A stretch of 64,000 nt of DNA from an uncultured Algibacter sp. Lineage in GTDB: Bacteria > Bacteroidota > Bacteroidia > Flavobacteriales > Flavobacteriaceae. Position 1 is the first letter of the stretch. Each line of letters starts with the position of its first letter. The DNA lies in NCBI GenBank assembly GCA_947499935.1, contig CANMQH010000006.1, positions 124,001-188,000 of the forward strand. Direction: 5' to 3'. The notes below the pieces were generated by a model. That model saw only the letters and a program-made list of their open reading frames with translations. It was not told the origin of the DNA and searched no databases. Shown here one piece after another: positions 39,156 to 47,619 of this stretch. The position numbers and the translations under genes were made by a program.

Positions 39156-39542
39156 ATGAACAATAATGGTATGATGGAGAAAGAGGAAATTTTTTCAAAA
39201 GTTTTAAGAGCTGGAAGACGCACATATTTTTTTGATGTTAGAGCTACAAAGGCTGAAGATTATTACTTGACGATTACAGAAAGTAAAAAATTTACTAATG
39301 ATGATGGATCGTTTCATTATAAAAAACATAAAATATATATTTACAAGGAAGATTTTTCTGAATTCAAAGATATTTTAGCTGAAATGACGGACTATATCAT
39401 TAATGAAAAAGGTGATGAAGTCATAAGCGAGCGCCACCAAAAAGATTTCAAAAAAGAATACGAAGAATCAACACCTAGAGTTACAGAAGATGAATTAAAA
39501 ACTCCTGAAAATTTTACAGATATTGATTTTGATGATATATAA
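39156..39542 (+). CDS. PUR-alpha-like nucleic-acid binding protein (DUF3276)
   Basis: Protein of about 128 residues with one PUR domain: IFSKVLRAGRRTYFFDVRATKAEDYYLTITESKK and HKIYIYKEDFSEFKDILAEM are the two halves of the PUR repeat, followed by an acidic tail (ENFTDIDFDDI). It should bind single-stranded DNA or RNA in the cytoplasm. I prefer the ATG at 39156; the TTG at 39144 would add four residues. Common in Bacteroidota; cellular role poorly known. Ends in a shared terminator. Confidence 0.85.
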   Translation: MNNNGMMEKEEIFSKVLRAGRRTYFFDVRATKAEDYYLTITESKKFTNDDGSFHYKKHKIYIYKEDFSEFKDILAEMTDYIINEKGDEVISERHQKDFKKEYEESTPRVTEDELKTPENFTDIDFDDI

Positions 39543-39564
39543 TATTTAATCAAAAATATTTTTT

Positions 39565-39600
39565 AAAACCGTAACTTAGTAAGTTGCGGTTTTTTTATTT
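39565..39600. terminator. Bidirectional terminator between PUR-type and csaA-like genes
   Basis: AAAACCGTAACTT (39565-39577) pairs with AAGTTGCGGTTTT (39581-39593) with one T-G wobble around the loop AGT, with a T run on the right and A residues on the left. It overlaps the end of the csaA-like gene. Confidence 0.8.
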
Positions 39601-39934
39601 AGTTAACTGGTGTTCCATTTTTTAATTTAACCTCTGGTTTTAAAAGTATAACATCATCGCCATTTACAGCTCCCAAAACCAAACATGCACTCATAAATTT
39701 AGCAATTTGTTTTTTTGGAAAATTTACAACAGCAATAACTTGCTTATTCAGTAAATTACCTTTGGTGTAGCGTTTTGTAATTTGAGCTGAAGATTTTTTA
39801 ATACCTAAATCCCCAAAATCGATAGTTAGTTGGTATGCAGGGGTTTTAGCTTCTGGAAAGTCATTGACTTCTATTATGGTACCTACACGCAAATCTATTT
39901 TAGCAAAATCATCAAAAGTAATTGTGTTATCCAT
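39599..39934 (-). CDS. csaA: CsaA-like tRNA-binding domain protein
   Basis: Stand-alone OB-fold domain of 111 residues: FAKIDLRVGTIIEVNDFPEAKTP at the N-terminus and the C-terminal block IAKFMSACLVLGA are the EMAP/CsaA signatures. CsaA was described as a chaperone linked to protein export in Bacillus; the domain also binds tRNA. Single cytoplasmic protein, divergent from the redoxin gene. Confidence 0.85.
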   Translation of the reverse strand: MDNTITFDDFAKIDLRVGTIIEVNDFPEAKTPAYQLTIDFGDLGIKKSSAQITKRYTKGNLLNKQVIAVVNFPKKQIAKFMSACLVLGAVNGDDVILLKPEVKLKNGTPVN

Positions 39935-39981
39935 TTTTTAAAAATACAAATTATTACGAACTTTGAAAAAAACGTTTAACT

Positions 39982-40536
39982 ATGTCCATGACACCCTCAA
40001 ACATGCTTCCTTTAGGTACAAAAGCACCAGATTTCTCACTTTTAGATACGGTTTCAAATACCATACTTAAATTAGACCATCTAAAAGGTAAACAAGGCAC
40101 GGTTATTATGTTTATATGCAACCACTGCCCTTTTGTAATCCATGTAAATCCAGAATTAGTTAATATAGCAAAAGCATATACCGAAAAAGGAATTCGTTTT
40201 ATAGCTATCTCTAGTAACGATGTTAAAAACTACCCACAGGATTCGCCAGAAAAGATGATATTGCACGCTAAGGCTGAAGGCTATCTGTTTCCTTATTTAT
40301 ATGACGAAACACAACTCGTTGCAAAAGCATATGACGCCGCTTGTACTCCAGATTTTTATGTTTTTGACAATGATTTAAAATTAAATTACCGCGGACAATT
40401 AGATGACTCTAGACCTGGTAATGGCATAGCCGTTACAGGTAAAGATTTAAGATACGCTTTAGATTGTTTAATTGAGCAGAAAACGAATACAGCATTACAA
40501 AAACCAAGTATTGGTTGTAACATCAAATGGAAATAA
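39982..40536 (+). CDS. Thioredoxin-fold redoxin (AhpC/TSA type)
   Basis: Protein of 184 residues without signal peptide. A thioredoxin fold has the active site FICNHCPFV (Cys46-Asn-His-Cys49) and LGTKAPDFSLLDT before it, and TPDFYVFD is the cis-proline block. It should act in the cytoplasm as a thiol reductase or peroxidase. It is convergent with the acetyltransferase at 40645. Confidence 0.85.
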   Translation: MSMTPSNMLPLGTKAPDFSLLDTVSNTILKLDHLKGKQGTVIMFICNHCPFVIHVNPELVNIAKAYTEKGIRFIAISSNDVKNYPQDSPEKMILHAKAEGYLFPYLYDETQLVAKAYDAACTPDFYVFDNDLKLNYRGQLDDSRPGNGIAVTGKDLRYALDCLIEQKTNTALQKPSIGCNIKWK

Positions 40537-40644
40537 AAGGTATTAAACCTAGATTCCGCTAAAAAAACGACATTAGTTCATCTTATAATGTTGAGTACGT
40601 CTTACAGACTTCTCAAAATTGAGTTTCACTAATAAATTATTTTA

Positions 40645-41133
40645 TCATTTTTTTAAACGTAACTGCCAAATACCAACATTGTGCCATTTACCAAACTTCT
40701 TGCCTACAGCCTCTAAGTTAGCAACTTGCTTAAAACCAAATTTTTCGTGGAGTTTTATACTTGCTACATTAGGGATTGTAAGCACACCTAAAACGGTATG
40801 AGCATCTGTTTCTTTTACTAGCTCTAGTAATTTACTGTAAAGTTTTGCCCCTATTTGTTTACCATGCTCAGTATGTTTTACATAAACCGTAAATTCTACT
40901 GTATAATTGTAAGCTGGTTTGGGTCTAAATTTACTAGCATAAGCAAAGCCTAGTATTTTATTATCTTCTTCGTAGACAATAAAAGGATAATCTGCAGCAA
41001 TACTATTTAATTTCTCTAAAAATTTATTAAGTGTTAATGGCTCAATATCAAAAGTTGCTGCAGTATTTAAAACATAATAGTTATAAATAGCTAAGAGTGC
41101 TTCAGCATCATTAATATGTAATGGTCTTATCAT
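40645..41133 (-). CDS. GNAT acetyltransferase of the phosphinothricin acetyltransferase (pat) type
   Basis: Protein of 162 residues: MIRPLHINDAEALLAIYNYYV, a TVEFTVYVKHTEHGKQIGAKL acetyl-CoA block and KLHEKFGFKQVANLEAVGKKFGKW at the end match the pat/YncA subgroup, which acetylates small amines or amino-acid analogues. It starts one base after the YfiT-type gene and is probably co-transcribed with it. Confidence 0.85.
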   Translation of the reverse strand: MIRPLHINDAEALLAIYNYYVLNTAATFDIEPLTLNKFLEKLNSIAADYPFIVYEEDNKILGFAYASKFRPKPAYNYTVEFTVYVKHTEHGKQIGAKLYSKLLELVKETDAHTVLGVLTIPNVASIKLHEKFGFKQVANLEAVGKKFGKWHNVGIWQLRLKK

Positions 41134-41670
41134 TTATATCCAACCTTTAACTTTAAGTATGTTTTCTATGTGTGCATAATGGTGGTTACTATGCCATGCG
41201 TAATTGCCAACATTAAAACTAAGCATCACTTCTGTATTAGTTTCTGGATGAATAAAACATTTGTTAAAATCATCTTCAGATAATGTTTTTAACAAATACA
41301 CTAATTTAAAATGAATGGCGCTAATATGATTTAAAGACATTTTTATGGGTGCTGTGTAATCATTTAGTTTTGCCCAGCGGTCTTCAAAATAAGCTTTAAT
41401 AAGAGGTTTGTCTTCAGTTAATGCCCATTTAAAGCGTGTATAACTATGATGATGGCTATCTGAAATATGGTGAATAACTTGCCTTATGGTCCAACCATCT
41501 GGTCTATATTGCGTATCCAGTTGGATATCAGACAAGTCTTTAACAAGGTTTTCTAATCGATTAGGGAAATGCTCTAAAATAGAAATCCAACTTTCTATAT
41601 GTTCTTTTGAAATATTATTTGGCCAATCAAACTTACCAATAGGATACTTTAGTGCTTCTAAATTATTCAT
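41134..41670 (-). CDS. YfiT/DinB-type metal-dependent transferase
   Basis: Protein of 178 residues of the DinB four-helix fold. Metal-ligand histidines are in TIRQVIHHISDSHHHSYTRF and WHSNHHYAHIE; LKYPIGKFDWP at the N-terminus is typical of the YfiT (bacillithiol S-transferase-like) subgroup. Cytoplasmic. Whether this organism makes bacillithiol is not shown here. Confidence 0.85.
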   Translation of the reverse strand: MNNLEALKYPIGKFDWPNNISKEHIESWISILEHFPNRLENLVKDLSDIQLDTQYRPDGWTIRQVIHHISDSHHHSYTRFKWALTEDKPLIKAYFEDRWAKLNDYTAPIKMSLNHISAIHFKLVYLLKTLSEDDFNKCFIHPETNTEVMLSFNVGNYAWHSNHHYAHIENILKVKGWI

Positions 41671-41714
41671 CTCTTATGTTATAATTTCTAAAGTTAAGTA
41701 ATTATAACATAAAA

Positions 41715-42140
41715 CTAAGCAACCTCGGTAATTCTTCCTTTTTCTAACCAATTTATAGCTTCATAAATTGAGCTAAATTTTTTCATTTTATTTTTAAAAA
41801 ATAAATTTTCTACCATATAACCCATTATGCTGGTTTGCCTGTCTGAAACAACATAATAGCCTTTTAATTTATAACTATTTTTAAAAAACTTAATCCAGTC
41901 TTGAGCCATTACCGAATAAGAATTAATTCGGTTAGAAATGTAAATCAAATCACCACCATCTGTATTAAGAAACTTGGTAACATCATCTATAACAGTTTTA
42001 GCATGGTTATCCCAATTAAAGACGATACCTTCTTTAATCTCAGAAATAACATAGCCTTTAAATATATATATATCCGCAAAAGAATAGTTTAATTCCTTAA
42101 TAACGTTTGGATATAAGTTTGTCTCTTTTATACTAACCAT
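41715..42140 (-). CDS. Small protein, possibly SpoIIAA/STAS-like, function unknown
   Basis: Protein of 141 residues without signal peptide or membrane helix. The pattern of alternating beta strands and helices (NVIKELNYSFADIYIFKGYV ... LIYISNRINSYSVM ... GYYVVSDRQTS ... FSSIYEAINWL) is reminiscent of SpoIIAA-like regulators found in Bacteroidota, but no defining residue can be verified. A promoter-like pair of boxes (42145-42177) sits directly before the start codon, implying an almost leaderless transcript or a later start. Confidence 0.55.
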   Translation of the reverse strand: MVSIKETNLYPNVIKELNYSFADIYIFKGYVISEIKEGIVFNWDNHAKTVIDDVTKFLNTDGGDLIYISNRINSYSVMAQDWIKFFKNSYKLKGYYVVSDRQTSIMGYMVENLFFKNKMKKFSSIYEAINWLEKGRITEVA

Positions 42141-42144
42141 AAGG

Positions 42145-42177
42145 CAAAATTATGTCGCAATATTATAACAGCACAAA
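42145..42177 (-). promoter_or_regulatory. Bacteroidota-type promoter abutting the start of the STAS-like gene
   Basis: CAAAATTA (42145-42152) and CAAA (42174-42177) on the plus strand read TTTG-N21-TAATTTTG on the minus strand. The -7 box ends only 4 bases before the start codon at 42140. Confidence 0.45.
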
Positions 42178-42303
42178 TTAATCGACAAACACGTAAAAAC
42201 TGCGTTGTATTAATGCTTTTCATCGAAAAAGGTATAGACAATCAGTAATCTTATTAATTTAATAAGATTCTAATTACAGCATGAAAGAAGACTTTTCAAC
42301 ACC

Positions 42304-42891
42304 CTACATTAGTGCTTTATAATCTTCTGGTGTATCAATATCCTTTAAAACAGAAGTGGATTCCATGTCTAAGTGAAGCACCGTAAATGATGTATTATTC
42401 AAAAATAATTTGGCGCCTTTATCACCTTTTATTTCTAATAGGCTTTTAAACACTGTAGATGGAAAAATAGCTGGCACACCTTTGGTTTTATTGTAAACTG
42501 ATGCTACAATTTCATTATTCTTTTCGTGTAATTTTATAAGGATATTTAAGTAATTAGCATCAATATTTGGTTGATCTGCTAGCATAACCAATACAGCTTT
42601 AGGTTCTTCTTTAAGACGCTGTAAATAAGTAATACCTCTAACAATACTAGAACTTAATCCGCTTTGCCAACCTTTATTAATAATAAAAGTGACTTGTGGT
42701 TCTATAATTTCATTTTGAATACGCTCAGAATTTGCCCCCAAAACACAATACACAGTGTCTGCTTTAGATTGTAATGCGCTTTTTATAGCATTCCCCAATA
42801 ACGTCGAATTTTTATAAGGCAACAACTGTTTTACACGTCCCATTCTTGACGCATTACCTGCTGCTAATATTAAGATGGATACCCCTTTCAA
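42304..42891 (-). CDS. MocA-like nucleotidyltransferase
   Basis: Protein of 195 residues of the MobA/MocA fold. The N-terminus SILILAAGNASRMGRVKQLLPY is the nucleotide-binding signature, and VMLADQPNIDANYL carries the metal-binding Asp region. MocA links CTP to molybdopterin to form the dinucleotide cofactor of xanthine-oxidase-type enzymes. It is 2 bases downstream of the XdhC-type gene, so the two are one operon; no molybdoenzyme gene is in the window. Confidence 0.85.
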   Translation of the reverse strand: MKGVSILILAAGNASRMGRVKQLLPYKNSTLLGNAIKSALQSKADTVYCVLGANSERIQNEIIEPQVTFIINKGWQSGLSSSIVRGITYLQRLKEEPKAVLVMLADQPNIDANYLNILIKLHEKNNEIVASVYNKTKGVPAIFPSTVFKSLLEIKGDKGAKLFLNNTSFTVLHLDMESTSVLKDIDTPEDYKALM

Positions 42892-42893
42892 AG

Positions 42894-43913
42894 CTAAGAA
42901 TGTATTTTTCCTGTTATTGAATTTAAAGAATGAGGTTCTTTATGCCTCTTAATCGCCGTTATTTCAGATAAAATAGATAATGCTATTTCCTCAGGTGTAA
43001 TGGCTCCTATATTTAAACCCGCAGGGCTATGAATATTTTCTAAAAATGCATCATTTAATTCTGTCGTGTAATCCAACAAATCATTATGAAGCTGCTCACG
43101 CCTTTTTGCCGAACCTAAAATACCAATATATGATACATTACAATCTTTAAACTTTAAAAGATATCTTAAATCTTGGGAGTAATTATGTGTCATAAGTACA
43201 ATTGCAGATTCTTGATCTATGCCCTGTGTAGAAAATGTTTCTGGAGTATGAGCTTCAACCTGCTTTGCTCCTGGGAAATCTACAAGTGCTTTTGGGTCTT
43301 TTATTGATGTAATTACATTAATATCCCACCCCAACAAAGCGGCCATTTTACATAACTTTACAGCATCATGCTCACCACCTACAATAAGTAACTTAAAACA
43401 CGGAGGAAGCGTTTGAGAAAATGTTTTAATATTTTTAGTAGTTGCATTCATCTGGTTATTTGAAAATGTAAAACTTTCATTATTTTCAAATATGATTGAA
43501 GAGTAAAACTGATTTGAAGACACCTCTTCTTTTTTGTAATAAGATTGTATTGTGAAGGTGGTTCTATTTTCTATGTTTTTAAAAAAAGTAGTTTCAAATT
43601 TTTTAGAAACCTCAAAAGGTTCTAATAAAATATATAAAACACCTTCGCACCCCAAACGGTAACGGCCATCGTATGTCATAATTACAGGCTGCCCTGTATT
43701 AAATACAGATTTTGCCCTAAACTGCACCTCTTTTTCTACACAGCCTCCACTAACAGCACCTAGCATTTCGCCATTACTAGAAAGCAACATTCTAACACCA
43801 GGTTGTCTATAAGAAGAGCCATCTAAATCAACCACCGTGGCAAGTACATTACTTATACCCAATGTTTGATTATAGATGGCTCCTTTTACAAGATTTATAA
43901 ACTCGTGTGTCAT
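42894..43913 (-). CDS. XdhC family molybdenum cofactor insertion protein
   Basis: Protein of 339 residues with the XdhC N-terminal block (LATVVDLDGSSYRQPGVRMLLS, AVSGGCVEKEV) and a C-terminal Rossmann domain (KLLIVGGEHDAVKLCKMAALLGW, MTHNYSQDLRYL, YIGILGSAKRREQL, SPAGLNIGAITPEEIALSILSE). Members sulfurate and insert the molybdenum cofactor into xanthine dehydrogenase-like enzymes. Directly upstream of the MocA-type gene; target enzyme not seen here. Confidence 0.92.
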   Translation of the reverse strand: MTHEFINLVKGAIYNQTLGISNVLATVVDLDGSSYRQPGVRMLLSSNGEMLGAVSGGCVEKEVQFRAKSVFNTGQPVIMTYDGRYRLGCEGVLYILLEPFEVSKKFETTFFKNIENRTTFTIQSYYKKEEVSSNQFYSSIIFENNESFTFSNNQMNATTKNIKTFSQTLPPCFKLLIVGGEHDAVKLCKMAALLGWDINVITSIKDPKALVDFPGAKQVEAHTPETFSTQGIDQESAIVLMTHNYSQDLRYLLKFKDCNVSYIGILGSAKRREQLHNDLLDYTTELNDAFLENIHSPAGLNIGAITPEEIALSILSEITAIKRHKEPHSLNSITGKIHS

Positions 43914-43936
43914 TCAACCAAGTTAGTAAAAAATTA

Positions 43937-45442
43937 CTATTTGATTTTAAATGTTTCTTTAAACTTACCCATTTCCTTTTCTTTCCATACTTTACTTAAG
44001 TTTTCTGGATCAAACCAACGCGGTTCGGTATGTGTTTTACTCCATAACTCAGCTTTTTCAACTAACTCTTTCAATATTTCTGGATGTTGATCGCTCAAAT
44101 CTTTGGTTTCAGCAATATCCTTATCAATATTAAATAGCTTCCAAGTCGAGTTATATGCTTTTGTAGCTTTCCACTCATCTTGTCTTACCCCAACATCTGA
44201 AAAACCTTTGCGATGACGCATAGCAAAAATAGGTTCACCTGAACGAGAACTTTTGCCTGCACTAAAATCTTCCCATATGTCTTTTCCATCAAATTTGTTA
44301 TTTGCAGGTAGTGTTGCTCCAGCTAAACCTGCAAATGTTGGATAAAAATCTAACGCAGAAACTGGATGATTATAACGTTTTCCTGATGCTACATTGTTAG
44401 GCCAGTGAAAAAACATAGGTACTCTATATCCGCCTTCGTAAGTATCTCCTTTTCTACCTTTTAATGGCTTATTGCTAGCACCTTTATCTGGTCTTCCTCC
44501 ATTATCACTTAAGAAAACAATTAGTGTATTCTCGTACTGGTTTGTAGCTTTTAAGGCTTTAACAATGTTTCCGACACCTCGATCTACGGCATAGACCATA
44601 CCAGCATAGGTGCGTCTATCTTTATTTTTAATTTTTTTGAACACTTTCATGTCCTCCTCTTTAGCTTGTAACGGTGTATGCGGTGCATTATAGGATACAT
44701 AAAGAAAAAATGGATCTTTCTTTTTCGATGCATCTGTAACAAAACGTACTGCTTCTCTAGATAATGCGTCTGTAATATATTCAGTTTCTGTTACCTCTTT
44801 ACCATTGTGTTGTAATGGTGTTAAGTAATCCCATATATTCTTAGTTCCAGCTGCTTTTAACTTTTTGTATTTAGGTGTAAAATAGCTTGGAAAATATTCA
44901 TGGCCTCCACCAAGAAAACCATAAAAATCATCAAAACCTCTATCATTAGGATGGTAACCCGGTACAGCACCTAAATGCCACTTACCAACTGCACCAGTAT
45001 AATAGCCAGATTCTTGTAGCATTTTACCCATAAATTTTTCGCTTAATGGGATACCTTCGCCTACTGTAACTTCACTGTTTTTTGGCAAATTGAATTGAGA
45101 ACCAAATGCATGAGGATATCGTCCTGTTAACAAACCTGCTCTACTTGGACCACAAAATGGATGTGTTACATATGCTGATGTAAATATGGTTCCGTTTTTA
45201 GCTAGTTGATCTAATTCTGGAGTGATTATATCTTTAGAACCATTGAATCCTACATCGGCGTAACCTAAATCATCACAAAGCACAAAAAGAATGTTAGGAC
45301 GCATACCTTTTTTTAAATCTGTAGATTTGGATGTGTTAGCCGTTGATGCTTTTTCTGAATCATCTTTCTTTAGAGTTGAACAAGCTGCAAAAACTAACAC
45401 AGTGCTTAGCAACAAAATATTTCTAATCCCTTTTTTATTCAT
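43937..45442 (-). CDS. Formylglycine-dependent S1 sulfatase lipoprotein
   Basis: Protein of 501 residues. A lipoprotein signal ends in TVLVFAAC (Cys21) followed by STLKKDDSEK; the Lys-Asp-Asp just after the Cys resembles the flavobacterial surface-export signal for lipoproteins. The catalytic motif is CGPSRAGLLTGR with Cys97 as the formylglycine precursor; ILFVLCDDLG holds the metal-binding Asp pair and GAVGKWHLG and LSDNGG are further family blocks. It removes sulfate esters from a polysaccharide. By eye it resembles the S1_19 type found in carrageenan loci, but the subfamily needs a tree. A 283-base spacer separates it from the FG-GAP gene, so it may have its own promoter. Confidence 0.9.
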   Translation of the reverse strand: MNKKGIRNILLLSTVLVFAACSTLKKDDSEKASTANTSKSTDLKKGMRPNILFVLCDDLGYADVGFNGSKDIITPELDQLAKNGTIFTSAYVTHPFCGPSRAGLLTGRYPHAFGSQFNLPKNSEVTVGEGIPLSEKFMGKMLQESGYYTGAVGKWHLGAVPGYHPNDRGFDDFYGFLGGGHEYFPSYFTPKYKKLKAAGTKNIWDYLTPLQHNGKEVTETEYITDALSREAVRFVTDASKKKDPFFLYVSYNAPHTPLQAKEEDMKVFKKIKNKDRRTYAGMVYAVDRGVGNIVKALKATNQYENTLIVFLSDNGGRPDKGASNKPLKGRKGDTYEGGYRVPMFFHWPNNVASGKRYNHPVSALDFYPTFAGLAGATLPANNKFDGKDIWEDFSAGKSSRSGEPIFAMRHRKGFSDVGVRQDEWKATKAYNSTWKLFNIDKDIAETKDLSDQHPEILKELVEKAELWSKTHTEPRWFDPENLSKVWKEKEMGKFKETFKIK

Positions 45443-45725
45443 AATTTTTTTAATTTTAAAACGCTTGTAGAAGCACTAGTTAAGTTGTTTTTTAAGACTG
45501 TTTTAATTTTTAATTACAAAATACATAATCAATAAGTCTAGAATGGCTAAAAATACTTACTTGTATACCAAATAAGGTTTTAACTTTTATCAAAAACAGA
45601 TACAATTTTACCTTAAAATCGTAGGATATATGTACAAATCGTTTTATTTCTATCTATTTATTATCAATTTAAGTCTGAAAAGCAACAAATAATATCATAA
45701 TACTAATATAAATTATTCAAAACGT

Positions 45726-47606
45726 TTACCTTTTTGTACCTATGGCTACTTTAGTATTTGTGGACTTAACAGTCTGTTCTATGACCTCTCCATTAGTATA
45801 TTCTACTTTAATCTTTATTGTTTTTTCGCAATTACCTAAACCAAAGTGAACAAAATTATTAAAACTTAGTGAATATTGTGCTCCTGTAGCTCCTATACGT
45901 CTAACTTGACTATTACCACAAGAACTTAGTGTTACTAATGCTCCTAGTGCAGTTGCTTTCCCTGTAGTTGAACTCCCTACTTCTACGGTTAAATAACTGT
46001 TTCTTTTAGCATCTTCTAACTCATTTTTAAATAAGTGCCATTTACCTCTTTCATTGCCAATAACCACATCAACCTTTCCATCTTGATTATAATCTATATT
46101 CTCTACAGCCATCCCTATGGCTCCTAATTCTGTAGAAATTACATTATGGTTTTGTAATGGTGTAAATCCCGTATCACCTTGGTTTAAATAAATTAAGGAT
46201 TCGTTTTCATGAATTAAATCGCCTCTTTTAATGACTAATAAATCCTGAAAACCATTATTATCAAAATCTGCAACTGTAGAAGCTACGGTATGTACTTCAT
46301 TATAAAGTTTGAATTTTTTAGTAGCATCTTTAAATTTTTTCCCCGTATTTTCTAACAAGATATCATTGATTCCTTTGGGGTGAATTACATCTGGATAGTC
46401 TTTTACACCTCTTACAATACCTGTAGATGGAGCAAAAAGGTATCCCGCTAGTCGCCATTTTTTGTTACCTACATAACCAATGTAGTAACCTCGCTTTGCA
46501 TTATAATCTGCATTGTCTGGAAAACCAAGCGCATTACTATTTACAAAACGAATATCTTTTCCCGAATGGGTTTCTCCTTTAAAATCATAATCGTAAGATG
46601 CCTCTCCAATATAATAGGTATCATTATTAGGCCATTGAGATTGAAAGTTTTCTATATTTAAAACATCTCCAGTTTCTAAATCTTCAAATTGAAACTTGCC
46701 ACGTTTTGTAAAAAAACCCCAAGTTTCAGTTAGTTTATCATAAAATGATTCTCCTTTTTCAAATTCTAAGCCTCTGTTAAAAAACAAATCTAAATCACCA
46801 TCATTATCAACATCTATTTCTACTACGCCATTAACGTTGTTAATTGGATAAGGTAATACGTCTTTTGACACCTCTGTAAAAGTAAAATCGCCATGTCCCT
46901 TATAAATTTTTACATTTTTATCACCATACATTACTATATCAAAAATGCCATCGCTATTAAAATCTGTTATTAAAGATTTTTGCCCATTTACTTTAGAAGC
47001 CGGCAAGGTAGAATGACGTATTAATTCTCCTTTTGTATCATTTAAATATACATAGTTTTCACTTTCTCCCTTTTTCTCTTTTCCTGGAAATGCAAAGTTT
47101 AATAAATCTAAATACCCGTCATTATTCAAATCTACAAATTGCACTGTCCGTCCTCTCATAAACGCTAAAGGGGTATTAAAATCTGGCAATTCAATAAATT
47201 TACGACCTTTGACTCTGTACATTTTAGAGTTTCTAGCATTAGTTCCAGAACCACCTCCACGAGACATGATAACTTCTATATTACCATCTTGGTCAAAATC
47301 TCCAGCAGAAACACCATGTAAATCTCCCATAATTATATCGTAAGGCTTAGCAAATTTGCCTTTATTATTCCAACATACTTGAATACCAAACCCATGGTCG
47401 TTTATTAATAAGTCTAAATATCCATCCTGATCTAAATCGGCTACAACAGGTGCATCCCATTTTCTTAAATTTTTATCTTGTCTTGGAAAATCTTTTTCAA
47501 CTTCTGTAAAAACATTGGATTGTCCAAAACTACTAATAGATACTAAGCTACATAATATTGTAGCGACAAATAAGGTTTCAATTTTAATGTGTTTTCTTAT
47601 ATTCAT
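45726..47606 (-). CDS. Secreted FG-GAP/VCBS repeat protein with ASPIC/UnbV domain
   Basis: Protein of 626 residues with a signal peptide (about 1-29, ending in SSFGQ). At least seven calcium-binding DxDxDG-type loops mark a beta-propeller: DLDQDGYLDLL, DFDQDGNIEVI, DLNNDGYLDLL, DFNSDGIFDIV, DVDNDGDLDLF, DFDNNGFQDLL and DYNQDGKVDVV. A C-terminal ASPIC/UnbV domain follows (GALVTLSSCGNSQVRRIG ... FGLGNCEKTIKIKVEY). Such proteins are frequent in marine Bacteroidota beside sulfatases and glycosidases; the function is not established. It is 13 bases upstream of the PhoD-like gene's stop region and in one operon with it. Confidence 0.85.
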   Translation of the reverse strand: MNIRKHIKIETLFVATILCSLVSISSFGQSNVFTEVEKDFPRQDKNLRKWDAPVVADLDQDGYLDLLINDHGFGIQVCWNNKGKFAKPYDIIMGDLHGVSAGDFDQDGNIEVIMSRGGGSGTNARNSKMYRVKGRKFIELPDFNTPLAFMRGRTVQFVDLNNDGYLDLLNFAFPGKEKKGESENYVYLNDTKGELIRHSTLPASKVNGQKSLITDFNSDGIFDIVMYGDKNVKIYKGHGDFTFTEVSKDVLPYPINNVNGVVEIDVDNDGDLDLFFNRGLEFEKGESFYDKLTETWGFFTKRGKFQFEDLETGDVLNIENFQSQWPNNDTYYIGEASYDYDFKGETHSGKDIRFVNSNALGFPDNADYNAKRGYYIGYVGNKKWRLAGYLFAPSTGIVRGVKDYPDVIHPKGINDILLENTGKKFKDATKKFKLYNEVHTVASTVADFDNNGFQDLLVIKRGDLIHENESLIYLNQGDTGFTPLQNHNVISTELGAIGMAVENIDYNQDGKVDVVIGNERGKWHLFKNELEDAKRNSYLTVEVGSSTTGKATALGALVTLSSCGNSQVRRIGATGAQYSLSFNNFVHFGLGNCEKTIKIKVEYTNGEVIEQTVKSTNTKVAIGTKR

Positions 47607-47619
47607 GATATCATTATTA

